Positions 43,294-51,388 of a stretch of DNA of 64,000 bases are shown one piece after another. Every line of letters begins with the position of its first letter. The first letter of the stretch is position 1. The translations under genes and the position numbers were made by a program. This DNA is from Panacagrimonas perspica (lineage in GTDB: Bacteria; Pseudomonadota; Gammaproteobacteria; Nevskiales; Nevskiaceae): positions 1,305,534 to 1,369,533 of the forward strand of contig NZ_SOBT01000008.1 in assembly GCF_004364935.1 (NCBI RefSeq), given 5' to 3'. The notes beneath the pieces were generated by a model, which searched no databases, had not been told where the DNA came from, and saw only the letters and a list, made by a program, of their open reading frames with translations.

Positions 43294-45549
43294 TCAGTGC
43301 CGCTGCGCGACCAGCCGGCGCAGCGCCGCGATCATCACGTCGATTTCCTCGAACGTGTTGTAGAACGCAACCGATGGCCGCACGGTGGTCTCGACGCCGA
43401 AGCGACGCAGGATCGGCTGCGCGCAGTGGTGGCCGGCGCGTACCGCGACGCCTTCCTGGTTGAGCGCCTTGCCGACTTCCTCGGTCTTCCATCCCTGCAA
43501 CGTGAAGGACATGACGCTGGTCTTGTCCTTGGCGGTGCCGATCAGGCGTAGGCCGGGAATCGTGCGCAGGCAGTGCATGCCGTACTCGAGCAGTTCGTGC
43601 TCGTAGCGCGCGATGTTCTCGAGCCCCACGCGATCCACGTAGTCGAGCGCAGCGCCCAGGCCCGCGGCGTCGGCGATGTTGCCGGTGCCGGCCTCGAAAC
43701 GCATCGGCGGTCCGTGGTAACGGGTCTGCTCGAACGTGACGTCCTCGATCATGTTGCCGCCGCCCTGGTACGGCGGCATGTCCTCGAGCACTTCGCGCTT
43801 GCCGTAGACGACGCCGATGCCGGTGGGACCGAAGATCTTGTGACCGGAGAACACGTAGAAGTCCGCATCGAGCGACTGCACGTTCACACGCAGATGCGAC
43901 ACCGCCTGCGCGCCGTCGATCAGCACGCGCGCGCCGGCGCGATGCGCCAGCTCGATGATGTCCTTGAGCGGCACCACGGTGCCCAGCGCGTTGGACACCT
44001 GCGTCACGGCGACGATCTTCGTGCGGTCGTTGAGCAGCTTCTGATATTCGTCCAGCCGCACCTGCCCGCTGTCGTCCACCGGAATCACGCGCAGCTTCGC
44101 GCCCTTCTCGGAGGCCAGCATCTGCCAAGGGACGATGTTGGCGTGGTGCTCGAGGTGCGACACGATGATCTCGTCGCCCTCGTGGACGTTCTTCTTGCCC
44201 CACGAGAACGCAACGAGGTTGATCGCCTCGGTGGCGCCACGCACGAAGATGATCTCCTCGGCGGAGCTGGCACCCAGGAACTTCGCGACCTTGTTGCGCG
44301 CCGATTCGTAGGCGTCCGTCGCGCGCGCGGCCAGCTCGTGCGCGGCGCGATGGATGTTGGAATTCTCGTGCGCATAGAAGTGCGCGAGACGGTCGATCAC
44401 CGACTGCGGCTTCTGCGTGGTGGCTGCGTTGTCGAACCACACCAGCGGACGGCCGTTGACGCGCTCGCGCAGGATCGGGAAATCCTTGCGCACCGCGTTG
44501 ACGTCGAACGCGCCGCGGCCGGCGGGAACCTGCGGTACATCGGCGTCACGCGAAGGCTGCGCCGCGGCAGGCGCTCGCGACAGGTCGGTGAAGTAATAGG
44601 CCGGCGTCGCATCCGATCGCGAACCCGCCTCGCGGCGAGGTTCGGGAGCAGGCGCCGTCACCGGCCCCGGCGCGGGAATCGCACCATTGCGCGAATCGGC
44701 AGAGGTGCGCGAAGCCGAGGCCTCGCGCGAATCGTGAACCGGACGGGATGAACCGTTTCGCTCATCGTGCGACGGCTGGATCGGCTTGGCCGCAGCCGGA
44801 TAGCCGCTGGATTCGCCGATGAAGTAATACGGCGTCGATGGGGCCGGCGTATTCGCGGGTGCAGGCGCGCCAGCGAAACTCGGCAGCGAAGGCTCGAGCG
44901 CAGGACGCGACTCGCGCGAAGACTGAGACGTGCTCTCACGACCCGGCGCCGAACGCTCACCCGTCGTCGAGGCGCCCCGGGTCTGGGGCGCACCGCTGGT
45001 GGTGTCGAGGAAATAGAACGGGCTGCTGCCACCGGCCAGCGAGCTGGGCGCGGCATCGAACGTCGACGGAACGGTGGCATCGGCCAGGCCGGGAATCGGC
45101 GCGGCTGCAGGCGCGTTCGCGGCATAACCTTCCGGTACGGCCTGCGCCGGTCCCGACGCACGACCGAGCGCCGGCACCGCCGTGGCAGACGCGGCGCCAG
45201 CATCTGGTGTCTGCGCCATCGTCGGCACCACGCGCGGCGTGATCACGCTCGGCGGCGCGAGATGCTGCGCCACCGCGGACTGCGTGACCGGCAACGGCGG
45301 CGTCACCGGCAGCGAAGTCGGATGCGGGATCAGGTTCGCACTACCGAGCGTCGGCAGGCCCGGCACCGGCGGCGGCCCGAAGCTCACCGGTCGTGTCGGC
45401 GCACCGGGCAGCGTGCTGCCGAGCGGACCGCCGCCCGGCAGCTGCTGGAACATCTCGTTCGCGAGCGCCGTCAGCGATGCGAGGTCGGGCAGTCCTGCCG
45501 GCTTGGGCACGGTCCCGCCCGCATCACTTGTACGTGTCGGGATAGTCAT
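43294..45549 (-). CDS. encapsulin cargo cysteine desulfurase (SufS-type) with long disordered N-terminus
   Basis: 751 residues against about 405 for ordinary SufS. Residues 347-751 are a group II cysteine desulfurase: PLP Lys571 in SGHKIFGPTGIG and catalytic Cys709 in RAGHHCAQPILRR. It removes sulfur from cysteine as an enzyme persulfide. Residues 1-346 are rich in Pro, Ala, Ser and Gly and predicted disordered. They contain LTALANEMFQQLPG (26-39) and three aromatic repeats, FYFLDTTSG (178-186), YYFIGESSG (241-249) and YYFTDLS (318-324), each preceded by Pro. As I recall, Family 2A cargo enzymes use such N-terminal motifs for loading. The start overlaps the shell gene by 26 bases. Confidence 0.93.
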   Translation of the reverse strand: MTIPTRTSDAGGTVPKPAGLPDLASLTALANEMFQQLPGGGPLGSTLPGAPTRPVSFGPPPVPGLPTLGSANLIPHPTSLPVTPPLPVTQSAVAQHLAPPSVITPRVVPTMAQTPDAGAASATAVPALGRASGPAQAVPEGYAANAPAAAPIPGLADATVPSTFDAAPSSLAGGSSPFYFLDTTSGAPQTRGASTTGERSAPGRESTSQSSRESRPALEPSLPSFAGAPAPANTPAPSTPYYFIGESSGYPAAAKPIQPSHDERNGSSRPVHDSREASASRTSADSRNGAIPAPGPVTAPAPEPRREAGSRSDATPAYYFTDLSRAPAAAQPSRDADVPQVPAGRGAFDVNAVRKDFPILRERVNGRPLVWFDNAATTQKPQSVIDRLAHFYAHENSNIHRAAHELAARATDAYESARNKVAKFLGASSAEEIIFVRGATEAINLVAFSWGKKNVHEGDEIIVSHLEHHANIVPWQMLASEKGAKLRVIPVDDSGQVRLDEYQKLLNDRTKIVAVTQVSNALGTVVPLKDIIELAHRAGARVLIDGAQAVSHLRVNVQSLDADFYVFSGHKIFGPTGIGVVYGKREVLEDMPPYQGGGNMIEDVTFEQTRYHGPPMRFEAGTGNIADAAGLGAALDYVDRVGLENIARYEHELLEYGMHCLRTIPGLRLIGTAKDKTSVMSFTLQGWKTEEVGKALNQEGVAVRAGHHCAQPILRRFGVETTVRPSVAFYNTFEEIDVMIAALRRLVAQRH

Positions 45550-46450
45550 GGAACTTGTTGACTTCCACGTCCTCGAGCACCGCGAGCGCGTCGTCGGTCA
45601 GCACGGCCAACGAGCAATACAGCGTGATCAGGTACGAGGCGATCGCGAAGTCGTCGATGCCCATCAGGCGCACCGACAGGCCGGGGCTCTGCTCGCCCGG
45701 CAGGCCGGGCTGGAACAGGCCGACGACACCCTGGCGCTTCTCGCCCACGCGGATCAGCAGCACCTTGGACTTTCCGTCCGCCACCGGCACCTTGTCGCTG
45801 GGAATCAGCGGCACGCCGCGCCACGTCAGGAACTGCGAACCGAACAGGCTCACCGTCGGCGGCGGCACGCCGCGACGCGTGCACTCGCGTCCGAACGCCG
45901 CGATGACCAGCGGATGCGTCAGGAAGAACGCCGGCTCCTTCCAGACCTTGGTCAGCAGTTCGTCGAGATCGTCCGGCGTCGGCGCACCGGTCAGCGGGAA
46001 CACGCGCTGGCTCTCGGCGACGTTGGCCAGCAGGCCGTAGTCCGGGTTGTTGATCAGCTCGCTTTCCTGCCGCTCCTTGATCGTCTCGATGATCAGCCGG
46101 AGCTGTTCCTTGATCTGATCGTGCGGGCTCGAATACAGATCCGAGACGCGCGTGTGGATGTTGAGCTTGGTCGCGACCTGCTTGAGCCAGTACTCGCGCG
46201 GCGCCGGGTCGTAGTCGACGAAGGAGTTCGGCAGCGCGCCGAGATCGGTGACCTGGCAGGCGGTGCGGATGTCCGCCGGGTTGAGCACCTTGTTGACGCG
46301 GAACACGCCGGCTTCCACCGGCAACCACTGCAGCAGATGCACCAGCCAACGCGGCGTGATGATCTCGAGCTGTGCCGGCGTCTTGGTGGTATTGGCAAGT
46401 TGATGTGCAGCGAGGTCGCCCAAGGTGGGCGGGGATCCGACTTCACCCAT
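45524..46450 (-). CDS. Family 2A encapsulin shell protein (SrpI-like)
   Basis: 308 residues, the right length for HK97-fold Family 2A encapsulins. Matching regions include EIITPRWLVHLLQWLPVEAG near the N-terminus, FFLTHPLVIAAFGRECTRRG, and the C-terminal RLMGIDDFAIASYLITLYCS then LTDDALAVLEDVEVNKFHDY. Subunits of this family assemble into an icosahedral protein cage in the cytoplasm. The ATG follows GGGAGATAGAAC. The next gene downstream is the extended cysteine desulfurase, the known cargo partner of this family, which makes the assignment strong. A 102-base gap upstream may hold its own promoter. Confidence 0.92.
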   Translation of the reverse strand: MGEVGSPPTLGDLAAHQLANTTKTPAQLEIITPRWLVHLLQWLPVEAGVFRVNKVLNPADIRTACQVTDLGALPNSFVDYDPAPREYWLKQVATKLNIHTRVSDLYSSPHDQIKEQLRLIIETIKERQESELINNPDYGLLANVAESQRVFPLTGAPTPDDLDELLTKVWKEPAFFLTHPLVIAAFGRECTRRGVPPPTVSLFGSQFLTWRGVPLIPSDKVPVADGKSKVLLIRVGEKRQGVVGLFQPGLPGEQSPGLSVRLMGIDDFAIASYLITLYCSLAVLTDDALAVLEDVEVNKFHDYPDTYK

Positions 46451-46503
46451 GAGTTCTATCTCCCGTCATAACGAAAAGGCATGACCTTATATTCACGTCC
46501 TTC

Positions 46504-46546
46504 TTTGCATGATGCCACCGGCTATCACCGGCAGATTGCATGCCAC
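46504..46546. promoter_or_regulatory. direct-repeat region upstream of the encapsulin shell gene
   Basis: CACCGGC occurs twice exactly 10 bases apart (46516, 46526). They are flanked by TTGCATGATGCCAC (46505) and TTGCATGCCAC (46536). On the minus strand a TATAAG lies between these repeats and the shell ATG. The region could be an operator for the XRE protein encoded just upstream. Confidence 0.45.
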
Positions 46547-46552
46547 GAAGGG

Positions 46553-46768
46553 TCAGTCGCGTTCGCAGTGGCTGAAGAGCACGGAGAGGCTCAGGCGCAG
46601 TGCTTCCGCAAGCTTTGCGACCGTGACCAGCGAGGCCGCGACTTCGCCGCGTTCGATCTCGCCGAGGTAGCTGCGATTCAGATGCGCCGCCTCGGCCAGA
46701 CGTTCCTGCGACCAGCCTTTCTGCGCGCGCTGTTCGCGGATGACGCGGCCGAAACGCTGCTCGATCAC
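46553..46768 (-). CDS. XRE-family transcriptional regulator
   Basis: 71 residues, essentially one lambda-repressor-like helix-turn-helix: RFGRVIREQRAQKGWSQERL, then AHLNRSYLGEIERGEVAASL and LSLSVLFSHCERD at the end. It has two motifs typical of stand-alone XRE proteins (SQERLAEAA and YLGEIERG). Its ATG overlaps the stop of the acetyltransferase gene (ATGA), so it is co-translated with it. A gap with repeated motifs separates it from the shell gene, consistent with it tuning shell and cargo expression. A Cys near the C-terminus might respond to thiol or sulfur state, which is speculation. Confidence 0.85.
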   Translation of the reverse strand: MIEQRFGRVIREQRAQKGWSQERLAEAAHLNRSYLGEIERGEVAASLVTVAKLAEALRLSLSVLFSHCERD

Positions 46769-47724
46769 GGGGCGGCGCCAGGGCCCGGCGGCGCTTCCGC
46801 CAGCGCGTGCTCGAGCCGGCCCTGCGACACCTGGCTGCCCGCGGGCACGCTGCGGGTCAGCCAGACGTTGCCGCCGATGCTGGATCCCTGCCCGATCGTG
46901 ATGCGGCCCAGGATCGTCGCACCGGCGTAGATCACCACGTCGTCCTCGACGATCGGATGGCGCGGCTGGCCTTTCTGCAACGCGCCGTCGGCACCGGTCT
47001 CGAAGCGTTTCGCGCCCAGGGTCACGGCCTGGTAGATGCGGACGCGCTCGCCGATCCGGGCGGTCTCGCCGATCACCACGCCGGTGCCATGGTCGATGAA
47101 GAAATGAGGACCGATCTCGGCGCCCGGATGGATGTCGATGCCGGTCTCGGAGTGCGCCAGTTCCGCCACGATGCGGGCCACCAGCGGCACGCCGAGCCGG
47201 TACAGCTCGTGCGCGATGCGATGGTGGATCAGGGCCAGCACGCCCGGGTAGCAGAGCAACACCTCGTCCACGCTCTGCGCCGCCGGATCGCCGCGATAGG
47301 CGGCCTCCACGTCGGTATCGAGCAGCCGGCGCAGGGCCGGCAAGCTCGCCGCGAGTTCCGCGACGATGCGACGGGCGTGCTGCGGCACGCCCTCACGCGA
47401 GGCCGCGCCTTCGTCGTGACGCAGACGCCAGGCCAGTTCGAGCCGAACCTGTGAATACAGATGGTCGAGCGCGGCATCCAGCGCGTGGCCGACGTAGAAA
47501 TCCTCGCCGTCGCGGGTCAGGTCCGGCGGACCCAGGCGCAGCGGAAACAGTGCGCCGCGAAATTTGAGCATGAGATCGCGCACGATCTCGCGCGAAGGAA
47601 ATTCATGCGTGGCGGCATCGCTGCGACGCGATTGCGCTTCGCGCCATTCACGGCGCGCGTCGCGCAGTCCCGCCACGATGCCGGCCAGGTCCCAGTCCGG
47701 CGTCCCCATCCCCGAATCCCCCAT
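46765..47724 (-). CDS. serine O-acetyltransferase (EpsC/CysE-type)
   Basis: 319 residues. An N-terminal helical region (1-190, including VLLCYPGVLALIHHRIAHEL) precedes left-handed beta-helix hexapeptide repeats. The repeat region has HSETGIDIHPGAEIG, FFIDHGTGVVIGETARIG and YAGATILGRITIGQGSSIGG, which match SAT active-site blocks. It makes O-acetylserine, the acceptor for sulfide in cysteine synthesis. The long N-terminus is the form usually seen next to Family 2A encapsulins. It lies 9 bases after the rhodanese gene and overlaps the XRE gene. Confidence 0.9.
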   Translation of the reverse strand: MGDSGMGTPDWDLAGIVAGLRDARREWREAQSRRSDAATHEFPSREIVRDLMLKFRGALFPLRLGPPDLTRDGEDFYVGHALDAALDHLYSQVRLELAWRLRHDEGAASREGVPQHARRIVAELAASLPALRRLLDTDVEAAYRGDPAAQSVDEVLLCYPGVLALIHHRIAHELYRLGVPLVARIVAELAHSETGIDIHPGAEIGPHFFIDHGTGVVIGETARIGERVRIYQAVTLGAKRFETGADGALQKGQPRHPIVEDDVVIYAGATILGRITIGQGSSIGGNVWLTRSVPAGSQVSQGRLEHALAEAPPGPGAAP

Positions 47725-47733
47725 AAGCGCGCG

Positions 47734-48249
47734 TCAGTCCTGGGTCCAGGGGAGGCCGTGGAAGCGCCAGCCGTCGCCGTGCCCACGTTGCTGCCGGGCA
47801 TCCAGCTCGCCTTCGAATCCTTCGAGGATGTTGAACACCTTGCGGAAACCCGCTTTGGTGGCCGCTTCGGCGGCGAGCACCGAGCGCTTGCCGCTACGGC
47901 ACAGCAGCAGGACGACGTCGTCCTTGCCGACCTTGTTCTCGAGTTCGCGGACGAAACGCGGATTGCGCGTCAGCGCCGTTCCCTGCGCCCACGGCACGTG
48001 CAGGGTTTCCGGAACCTGACCGACGAACTTGCGCTCTTCGGCGGTACGCACGTCCACCAGCTGCGCCTGACCCGAAGAGAACAGCGCCCAGGCCTCGGCA
48101 GGCAACACGCCGCCGGCGTACGCCAGGCCGCGCTGCGTCGCCTCGGCGCGCGCACGGACCAGGCTGGCGGGTTCGTCCGAGACAGCGGACGCCAAGGCTC
48201 CCAGCAGCTCGGGGCCTCGGGACAGGGCCTGCGGGTCAGGACCGAACAT
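47734..48249 (-). CDS. rhodanese-domain sulfurtransferase
   Basis: 171 residues with one rhodanese domain. The active-site loop is VLLLCRSGKRS with the persulfide-forming Cys; the CDC25-like preceding strand is QLVDVRTAEERKFVGQVP. The first 40 residues are an extra helical extension. It carries sulfane sulfur between donors and acceptors in the cytoplasm. It is the first gene of the encapsulin operon, with AAGGAG before the ATG, and would accept or deliver sulfur handled by the encapsulated desulfurase. The DFHGLPWTQD-like C-terminal ending WRFHGLPWTQD is shared by single-domain rhodaneses of Proteobacteria. Confidence 0.9.
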   Translation of the reverse strand: MFGPDPQALSRGPELLGALASAVSDEPASLVRARAEATQRGLAYAGGVLPAEAWALFSSGQAQLVDVRTAEERKFVGQVPETLHVPWAQGTALTRNPRFVRELENKVGKDDVVLLLCRSGKRSVLAAEAATKAGFRKVFNILEGFEGELDARQQRGHGDGWRFHGLPWTQD

Positions 48250-48288
48250 CGTCGTCTCCTTATAGGGTCGGGTCAGGCGCTCGATGCG

Positions 48289-48316
48289 CCTTACCTCTTC
48301 AGAACCTACTGTAAGG
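48289..48316. promoter_or_regulatory. inverted repeat upstream of the encapsulin operon
   Basis: CCTTAC-N16-GTAAGG, with a further palindrome CGACCGGTCG at 48319-48328, lies 40-80 bases before the rhodanese start. The spacing suits a regulator controlling the whole operon. I cannot place the -10 and -35 boxes with confidence. Confidence 0.4.
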
Positions 48317-48425
48317 GTCGACCGGTCGCTTTAGAACGAAGTTGATGGCCTTTGGTCAGGCGCGAACGTCATAAGAACCCTCAGGTCGGCCCGACGCGCC
48401 CGTCCGCCCGAGCCCATCGCCCCTC

Positions 48426-48490
48426 CGTAGCCCGGGTGAAACCCGGGATCGCGCTCCGCCGCCGAAAGGAACCCGGTTTCACCCGGGCTA
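48426..48490. repeat. GTAGCCCGGG palindrome (family A copy 3)
   Basis: CGTAGCCCGGGTGAAACCCG paired with GGTTTCACCCGGGCTA, 65 bases. The right end is slightly shorter than in other copies. It is the only intact copy not placed between convergent genes, lying between the start of the rhodanese gene and the stop of the ABC transporter gene. Confidence 0.8.
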
Positions 48491-48507
48491 GGGGTCTCGT
48501 ACCGACA

Positions 48508-48649
48508 GATACCTCCCCCTTTGGAAGAGGTCGGCGCGAAACGCCGGGTGAGGGCCGCGCCGGAGCGCGGTCGAGCAGCGTCCTCAGAGCGTCTCTGCCG
48601 TGCTCCGCGCGCCCGCACCCCACCCCACCCTCTCTCAAAGGGAGAGGGT
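48508..48649. repeat. composite hairpin repeat without inserts (family C)
   Basis: Outer arms CTCCCCCTTTGGAAGAG and CTCTCAAAGGGAGAG enclose GGTCGGCGCGAAA, GGGTGAGGGCCGCGC and GAGCGCGGTCGAGCAGCG. The order is the same as in the element at 23764-23995, but the two palindromic inserts of that copy are absent. With family A copy 3 it occupies most of a 419-base gap without a gene. Downstream lies a small hairpin GTCATCCCTTCAGGAATGAC. Confidence 0.75.
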
Positions 48650-48668
48650 GCCGGGGATCGTCATCCCT

Positions 48669-50411
48669 TCAGGAATGACGAATGGACGCGAGCAGACGAC
48701 CTTTTTCCAGACGTTCGACACGGGAAGCCACCGCCAGCCAGGCGGGATGGTGGGTGACCGAGATGACGGTGAGGCGCTCGCTGACGGCGAGGTCCGCGAC
48801 ATTTCGAACGATCAGCGCCTCGCTCTCCGGGTCCAGCGCACTGGTGGCCTCGTCCAGGATCAGCAGCCGGGGACGATGGACCAGGGCCCGCGCGAGGGCG
48901 ATCCGCTGGCGCTGGCCGCCCGACAGCGCACCGCCCCGCTCGCCCACGACGGTCTGCACGCCCTCCGGCAAGCGCTGCACGAAGTCCCAGGCCCCGGCCT
49001 GGCGAATGGCGTGCTCGATGTCGGCGTCGGAGAACCGGGGATCACCCAGGCTGACGTTGCCCGCGACGGTGTCGTGAAACAGGTTCAGCTCCTGCGGGAC
49101 GTAGCCGATCATCGTGCGCCACTGCGAGAGGTCGATCTCGCCCAGCGGAACGCCGTCGACGACGATGTCGCCCGATTGCGGCCGATGGAATCCGAGCAGC
49201 AGATCGATCAGCGTCGTCTTGCCCGCGCCGGAGGGGCCCGTCAGCGCGATCAGATCGCCGACGCCGATCCGCAGGTTCACGCCGTCGATCGTGCGATGCG
49301 CCGCGTGACCGAAGACGACGTCGCGGAATTCGACGCTCTGCGCAAACGTCGGCGCCTTGCCGGCGCGCAGGTCTTCCTGCGCCGCGCGGGCTTCGAGGAT
49401 CGCCCCGTGAACGGATTCGAAACCGCCGCCGTGCGAATGCAGGTTGTGCAGTTCCTGCTGTGCCTTGCCGACCGTCGAGACGATCTTCACCAGCAGCAGG
49501 CTGAGCATGATCACTTCGCCGATCGGCATCTGCAGGGTCTTCAGGGCCACGTACAGCCCCGCGACCAGGAAGATGCCGAGGATCGGCTCCTGCAGGACCT
49601 TGTTCAGATGCTTGGCGAACACCTGGCGCCGCGAGGCCTTCTTCATCACGGCCAGATCGCGCTGGAACAGGAGGCTGAAGCGGGCTTGTCGCGACATCGC
49701 CTTCATCGGCTTGATGCCGATCAGCACGTCGGTGAGCCGCGCCAGCAAGCCGCGCAGCATGCGCATCTGGGTGCGCGCGTTCTGCTTGGCGCTGACCAGC
49801 AGGCGGTTGAGCGAGGCGATCATCACGCCGCTGATCAGGATCGCCACCAGCGCGAGCTTCCAGGACGCCAGGAGCGCGACCATCAGATAGACGAGAGCCT
49901 GCAGCGCCTGCGACAGCATCTGCGTCGCCGCGTTGTACGCCTCGCCGGCTTTCGTGGCCTCGCTGGACAGCGCGCTGTTGAGACGTCCGATGGGCTGTCG
50001 GACGTAGTAGCTCCATCTCGCGTGGATCAGCGATCCGATCAGGTCCGTGCGCAGGCTGTTCGCGACGTCGGCGACGGCATGACCGACCTGGCGTAGCGCC
50101 ACCAGCATCATCACGGCCTTGAGCAGCATGCCGGCCACGACGATGGCCAGCAGCACCCGCGGGTCGTGGGACAGGCCGATGCGACCCAGCGCGTCGAGGA
50201 TCGATCGGCTGATGCCGCTCGCACTCGACGGATCCTCGCCCAGCACGGCGATCAGCGGCAGCAAGGTCGCCAGGCCGAATCCTTCGAAGATGCTCGCCAG
50301 CACCACGCAGCCGGCCACCGCGAGGTTGCGTCGCAGCGGAATGATGCCGACGAGCGCGCGCAGCGATTTCAAGTCCTCTCGCGAAAGCGGCCTGCGATCC
50401 TCCTTCTTCAT
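48669..50411 (-). CDS. ABC exporter, fused permease and ATPase
   Basis: 580 residues. Five to six membrane helices lie in residues 25-330. The ATPase follows with Walker A LTGPSGAGKTTLIDLLLG, the Q-loop VPQELNLF, signature ALSGGQRQRIALARAL and Walker B RLLILDEATS. This is the type IV half-exporter layout (MsbA/PglK-like) that moves lipid-linked sugars, lipids or peptides. Its start overlaps the stop of the glycosyltransferase-like gene (ATGA). With the surrounding glycan genes a role as a flippase for a lipid-linked saccharide is likely but inferred. Confidence 0.9.
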   Translation of the reverse strand: MKKEDRRPLSREDLKSLRALVGIIPLRRNLAVAGCVVLASIFEGFGLATLLPLIAVLGEDPSSASGISRSILDALGRIGLSHDPRVLLAIVVAGMLLKAVMMLVALRQVGHAVADVANSLRTDLIGSLIHARWSYYVRQPIGRLNSALSSEATKAGEAYNAATQMLSQALQALVYLMVALLASWKLALVAILISGVMIASLNRLLVSAKQNARTQMRMLRGLLARLTDVLIGIKPMKAMSRQARFSLLFQRDLAVMKKASRRQVFAKHLNKVLQEPILGIFLVAGLYVALKTLQMPIGEVIMLSLLLVKIVSTVGKAQQELHNLHSHGGGFESVHGAILEARAAQEDLRAGKAPTFAQSVEFRDVVFGHAAHRTIDGVNLRIGVGDLIALTGPSGAGKTTLIDLLLGFHRPQSGDIVVDGVPLGEIDLSQWRTMIGYVPQELNLFHDTVAGNVSLGDPRFSDADIEHAIRQAGAWDFVQRLPEGVQTVVGERGGALSGGQRQRIALARALVHRPRLLILDEATSALDPESEALIVRNVADLAVSERLTVISVTHHPAWLAVASRVERLEKGRLLASIRHS

Positions 50412-51331
50412 GCCGACGCCATGCGCGGCGTACTCGTCCTCGATCGGGCGCTTTCCAGCAATTGCAGCGCGTCGCGGCGCAACTCCTGGCGGGCGATGGC
50501 CTGCTCGAGCATGGGCACCGTCACCAGATTTTTCTCGACGCACTCCGCGAGCAGCGCGAAGAACAACTGCTCCTGTGCAGGGTCGGGGTGACGCCGGTAC
50601 GTCGACGGCGTCCGGCCATCCGGCTTTCCTCTGACGCGACGCCAGAACCGCTGCAGCCACGAGCGCTCCGGTCCTTTGCGATGCACGACGAAGTCGACGG
50701 GAAGGCCGGTCTTCCAGGGCTGCGTGACGCGGCGCGTGTTGTGCAGCAGCCCGGTTTGCGCCGACAGGTGATCGAAGTCGTTCCACTCCGGTTCGAGCGG
50801 CGCGATCCCCGCGCTTGCTTCGAGTTCGAGCTGCATCCAGGCGCGATAGTCGCGCTCGCCGGAGAACAGCTCGCCAAAGTCCTTCTCGAGATTCCAGTGC
50901 CGCAGGCGGCCGCAATCGAGCAGCATCACGCTCGACGCAAACCGCACCGGCTCGCCCGGCTCGTGCAGCGGCCGAGCGCCGATGGCGGCGCCACCGAGAT
51001 CTCGCGTCAGCAGCGGCCGCACGTCCCGCACCGCGAAGACGTCGGGATCGATCACCAGCGCGCGTCCTGCGTAGCCCATCAACGACGGCACCGCGAATCT
51101 CAGCGGCGTGAACGATTGCAGATCGTCGTTGCGCCACGCCTCGCGAACGCCGTTGCGCAGCAGCCACTCGCCTTCACGGCGCGCGAGCACCGGGAAGTCG
51201 GTGGTCACGATGACGTGCACTTCGATCGGATCCTCCGGCGATCCATGCCGCGTCAGCGCATGCGCGGCCACGCGTGCCGCAACGAGCTGCTTCGGATTGG
51301 TGGGAATGAAAACTGCGGTCGCCGCGCTCAT
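50408..51331 (-). CDS. glycosyltransferase-like protein (GT-A type)
   Basis: 307 residues. The N-terminal region VFIPTNPKQLVAARVAAHAL and MGYAGRALVIDPDVFAVRDV resemble the GT-8-like GT-A fold, with IDPDVF in the position of the metal-binding D-x-D. No signal or membrane segment is apparent. It is translationally coupled to the ABC exporter (4-base overlap), so it probably modifies or builds the exported glycan. The donor sugar is unknown. Confidence 0.7.
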   Translation of the reverse strand: MSAATAVFIPTNPKQLVAARVAAHALTRHGSPEDPIEVHVIVTTDFPVLARREGEWLLRNGVREAWRNDDLQSFTPLRFAVPSLMGYAGRALVIDPDVFAVRDVRPLLTRDLGGAAIGARPLHEPGEPVRFASSVMLLDCGRLRHWNLEKDFGELFSGERDYRAWMQLELEASAGIAPLEPEWNDFDHLSAQTGLLHNTRRVTQPWKTGLPVDFVVHRKGPERSWLQRFWRRVRGKPDGRTPSTYRRHPDPAQEQLFFALLAECVEKNLVTVPMLEQAIARQELRRDALQLLESARSRTSTPRMASA

Positions 51332-51388
51332 ACGGGGAATTCGTTTCCTTTCACTCAGCTTTCGTTCTTCCGATGAGGTCCGATTTAC

